Shown here: piece by piece, positions 6,045-6,400 of the stretch
Position numbering within the stretch: position 1 is the first letter of the stretch
How the letters are laid out: each line of letters opens with the position of its first letter
NCBI GenBank assembly: GCA_910577065.1
Contig: CAJTLD010000130.1
Location: forward strand, 603-7,002
DNA from: an uncultured Lachnospiraceae bacterium
GTDB lineage: Bacteria; Bacillota; Clostridia; Lachnospirales; Lachnospiraceae
Reading direction: 5' to 3'
Length of the DNA stretch: 6,400 nucleotides
Position numbers and translations under genes: made by a program
The notes under the pieces: generated by a model
What the model saw: the letters and a program-made list of their open reading frames with translations, nothing else
Told to the model about the DNA's origin: nothing
Databases searched by the model: none

Positions 6045-6179
6045 AATTTTCCATTCACCGGCTTTTGTCGCAACAGATCTTAGAAATCTTTGATCCGTAT
6101 TTTCTTCCGTTGGAAACATGCTAAATTCTACCGGATGTCCGATAGACTGAAAATTGCTCACTATATATCTTAAAAGCAT
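6042..6179 (-). pseudogene. AAA ATPase (AbiLi/RloA-like), N-terminal fragment
   Basis: 45 residues begin at ATG 6179-6177, preceded by AGGAG (6185-6189) at a 5-nt spacing. The sequence starts MLLRYIVSNFQSIGHPVEFS, continues FPTEENTDQRFLRSVATKAG and EWKI, then hits TGA at 6044-6042. The pattern (short strand, S-N-F-x-S-I, acidic turn, then a T-K-A-G-x-W-K-I stretch) is the typical N-terminus of AAA15-type defence ATPases, where the next residues would lead directly into the GPNASGKS Walker A loop. Here the frame stops just before it. The TGA comes from the palindromic insert. Together with 5640-5984 this accounts for about 160 residues of a protein normally near 400, so roughly 200-250 residues are missing (estimate from family size). 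The upstream promoter and ribosome binding site are intact, so a 45-residue peptide could still be made. Confidence 0.65.
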
Positions 6180-6227
6180 TCTTTCTCCTTTTTACCTGCT
6201 TTTATTTATTTAAGCAAAGTACTGTAT

Positions 6228-6252
6228 ATATGATAAATCCATATTATCATAT
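6228..6252. repeat. Perfect 9-bp inverted repeat over the promoter start site
   Basis: ATATGATAA (6228-6236) and TTATCATAT (6244-6252) are exact inverted copies with a 7-bp spacer. The dyad covers the -10 box and the predicted start site of the remnant operon, the position of a repressor operator. It is AT-rich, which raises the odds of chance occurrence. No regulator gene is visible in the window. Confidence 0.4.
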
Positions 6253-6274
6253 TACAAAAAAACAAAAGTTACAA
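6246..6274 (-). promoter_or_regulatory. Promoter of the ATPase/RloB remnant operon
   Basis: On the minus strand, TTGTAA (6269-6274) is 17 bp from TATGAT (6246-6251). The -10 box matches at five of six positions, the -35 at four of six, and the spacer is T-rich. Predicted transcription start is near 6239, giving a 5' leader of about 60 nt before the ATPase ATG. It begins only a few bases after the stop of the frame entering from the right edge. Confidence 0.5.
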
Positions 6275-6277
6275 TCC

Positions 6278-6400
6278 CTATTCTACCCAAAAACACCTTA
6301 GTACTACAGCGAACTTTCCACTGTCGTGACTCCTGACTGCGTTATTAGATACCTGCCCGGTAAAAATTACTCCAAATAACAAAAACAAGAAATCCCCGTA
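6278..6400 (-). CDS. Possible C-terminal end of an unrecognised gene entering from the right edge
   Basis: One minus-strand frame is open from the edge for 40 codons and ends at TAG (6280-6278). The other two minus frames are stopped earlier (first TAA about 10 and 17 codons in). The peptide begins YGDFLFLLFGVIFTGQVSNN (partly hydrophobic) and ends SGKFAVVLRCFWVE. I do not recognise it, and no domain can be assigned. The stop lies just upstream of the -35 box of the next operon, consistent with a gene end, but an open frame of this length also arises by chance. No terminator follows it. Confidence 0.3.
   Translation of the reverse strand, partial: YGDFLFLLFGVIFTGQVSNNAVRSHDSGKFAVVLRCFWVE

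Noticed and set aside
1..6400. CRISPR array, tRNA or rRNA genes
   Set aside because: No regularly spaced repeats, tRNA cloverleaf with T-arm, or rRNA-like stretches were seen on either strand.

Overview
The window looks like chromosomal DNA from a Gram-positive Clostridia, most likely Lachnospiraceae-like. The evidence is the pheS-pheT pair behind a T-box leader, strong AGGAGG ribosome binding sites, extended -10 promoters, and secreted beta-sandwich proteins of a kind common in gut Firmicutes. The taxonomic placement is inference. Every gene I support lies on the minus strand, so the biological order runs from the right edge to the left edge.

Right part (about 5100-6400), AT-rich accessory DNA. 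A short open frame enters from the right edge (6278-6400). A promoter with a perfect 9-bp dyad over its start site (6228-6274) then leads into the remains of a two-gene operon. The first gene keeps 45 residues of the N-terminus of an AAA ATPase (6042-6179). A roughly 59-bp foreign-looking segment with inverted arms follows (5986-6044), and then the Walker B-containing C-terminus of the same kind of ATPase (5640-5984). The second gene begins on the ATPase stop codon (TAATG) and resembles an RloB-type protein. It is broken by a frame change near 5390, giving an N-terminal piece (5332-5640) and a C-terminal piece (5115 to about 5400). An AAA ATPase coupled to an RloB protein matches the architecture of AbiL-like phage-defence systems. 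Both genes keep their two ends but seem to have lost the middle, so I read this as a dead defence island.

Centre (3704 to about 5100), the phenylalanyl-tRNA synthetase control region. A promoter at 5068-5096 drives a leader of about 340 nt. It carries a T-box riboswitch with a UUC (Phe) specifier, a UGGU acceptor-binding bulge and a 16-bp intrinsic terminator. Uncharged tRNA-Phe should bind, form the antiterminator and let transcription reach pheS (3704-4723) and pheT (1266-3686). The two genes are 17 bp apart and encode the alpha and beta subunits of the alpha2-beta2 enzyme.

Left part (1-1262), secreted proteins. In the 41-bp gap after pheT is an extended -10 promoter. It supports a 292-residue exported protein with two tandem PPC-like beta-sandwich domains (307-1185). 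Its stop codon overlaps the ribosome binding site of a second exported protein of similar type, which runs off the left edge (1-295). These two form a small operon of probable cell-surface or secreted proteins of unknown target.
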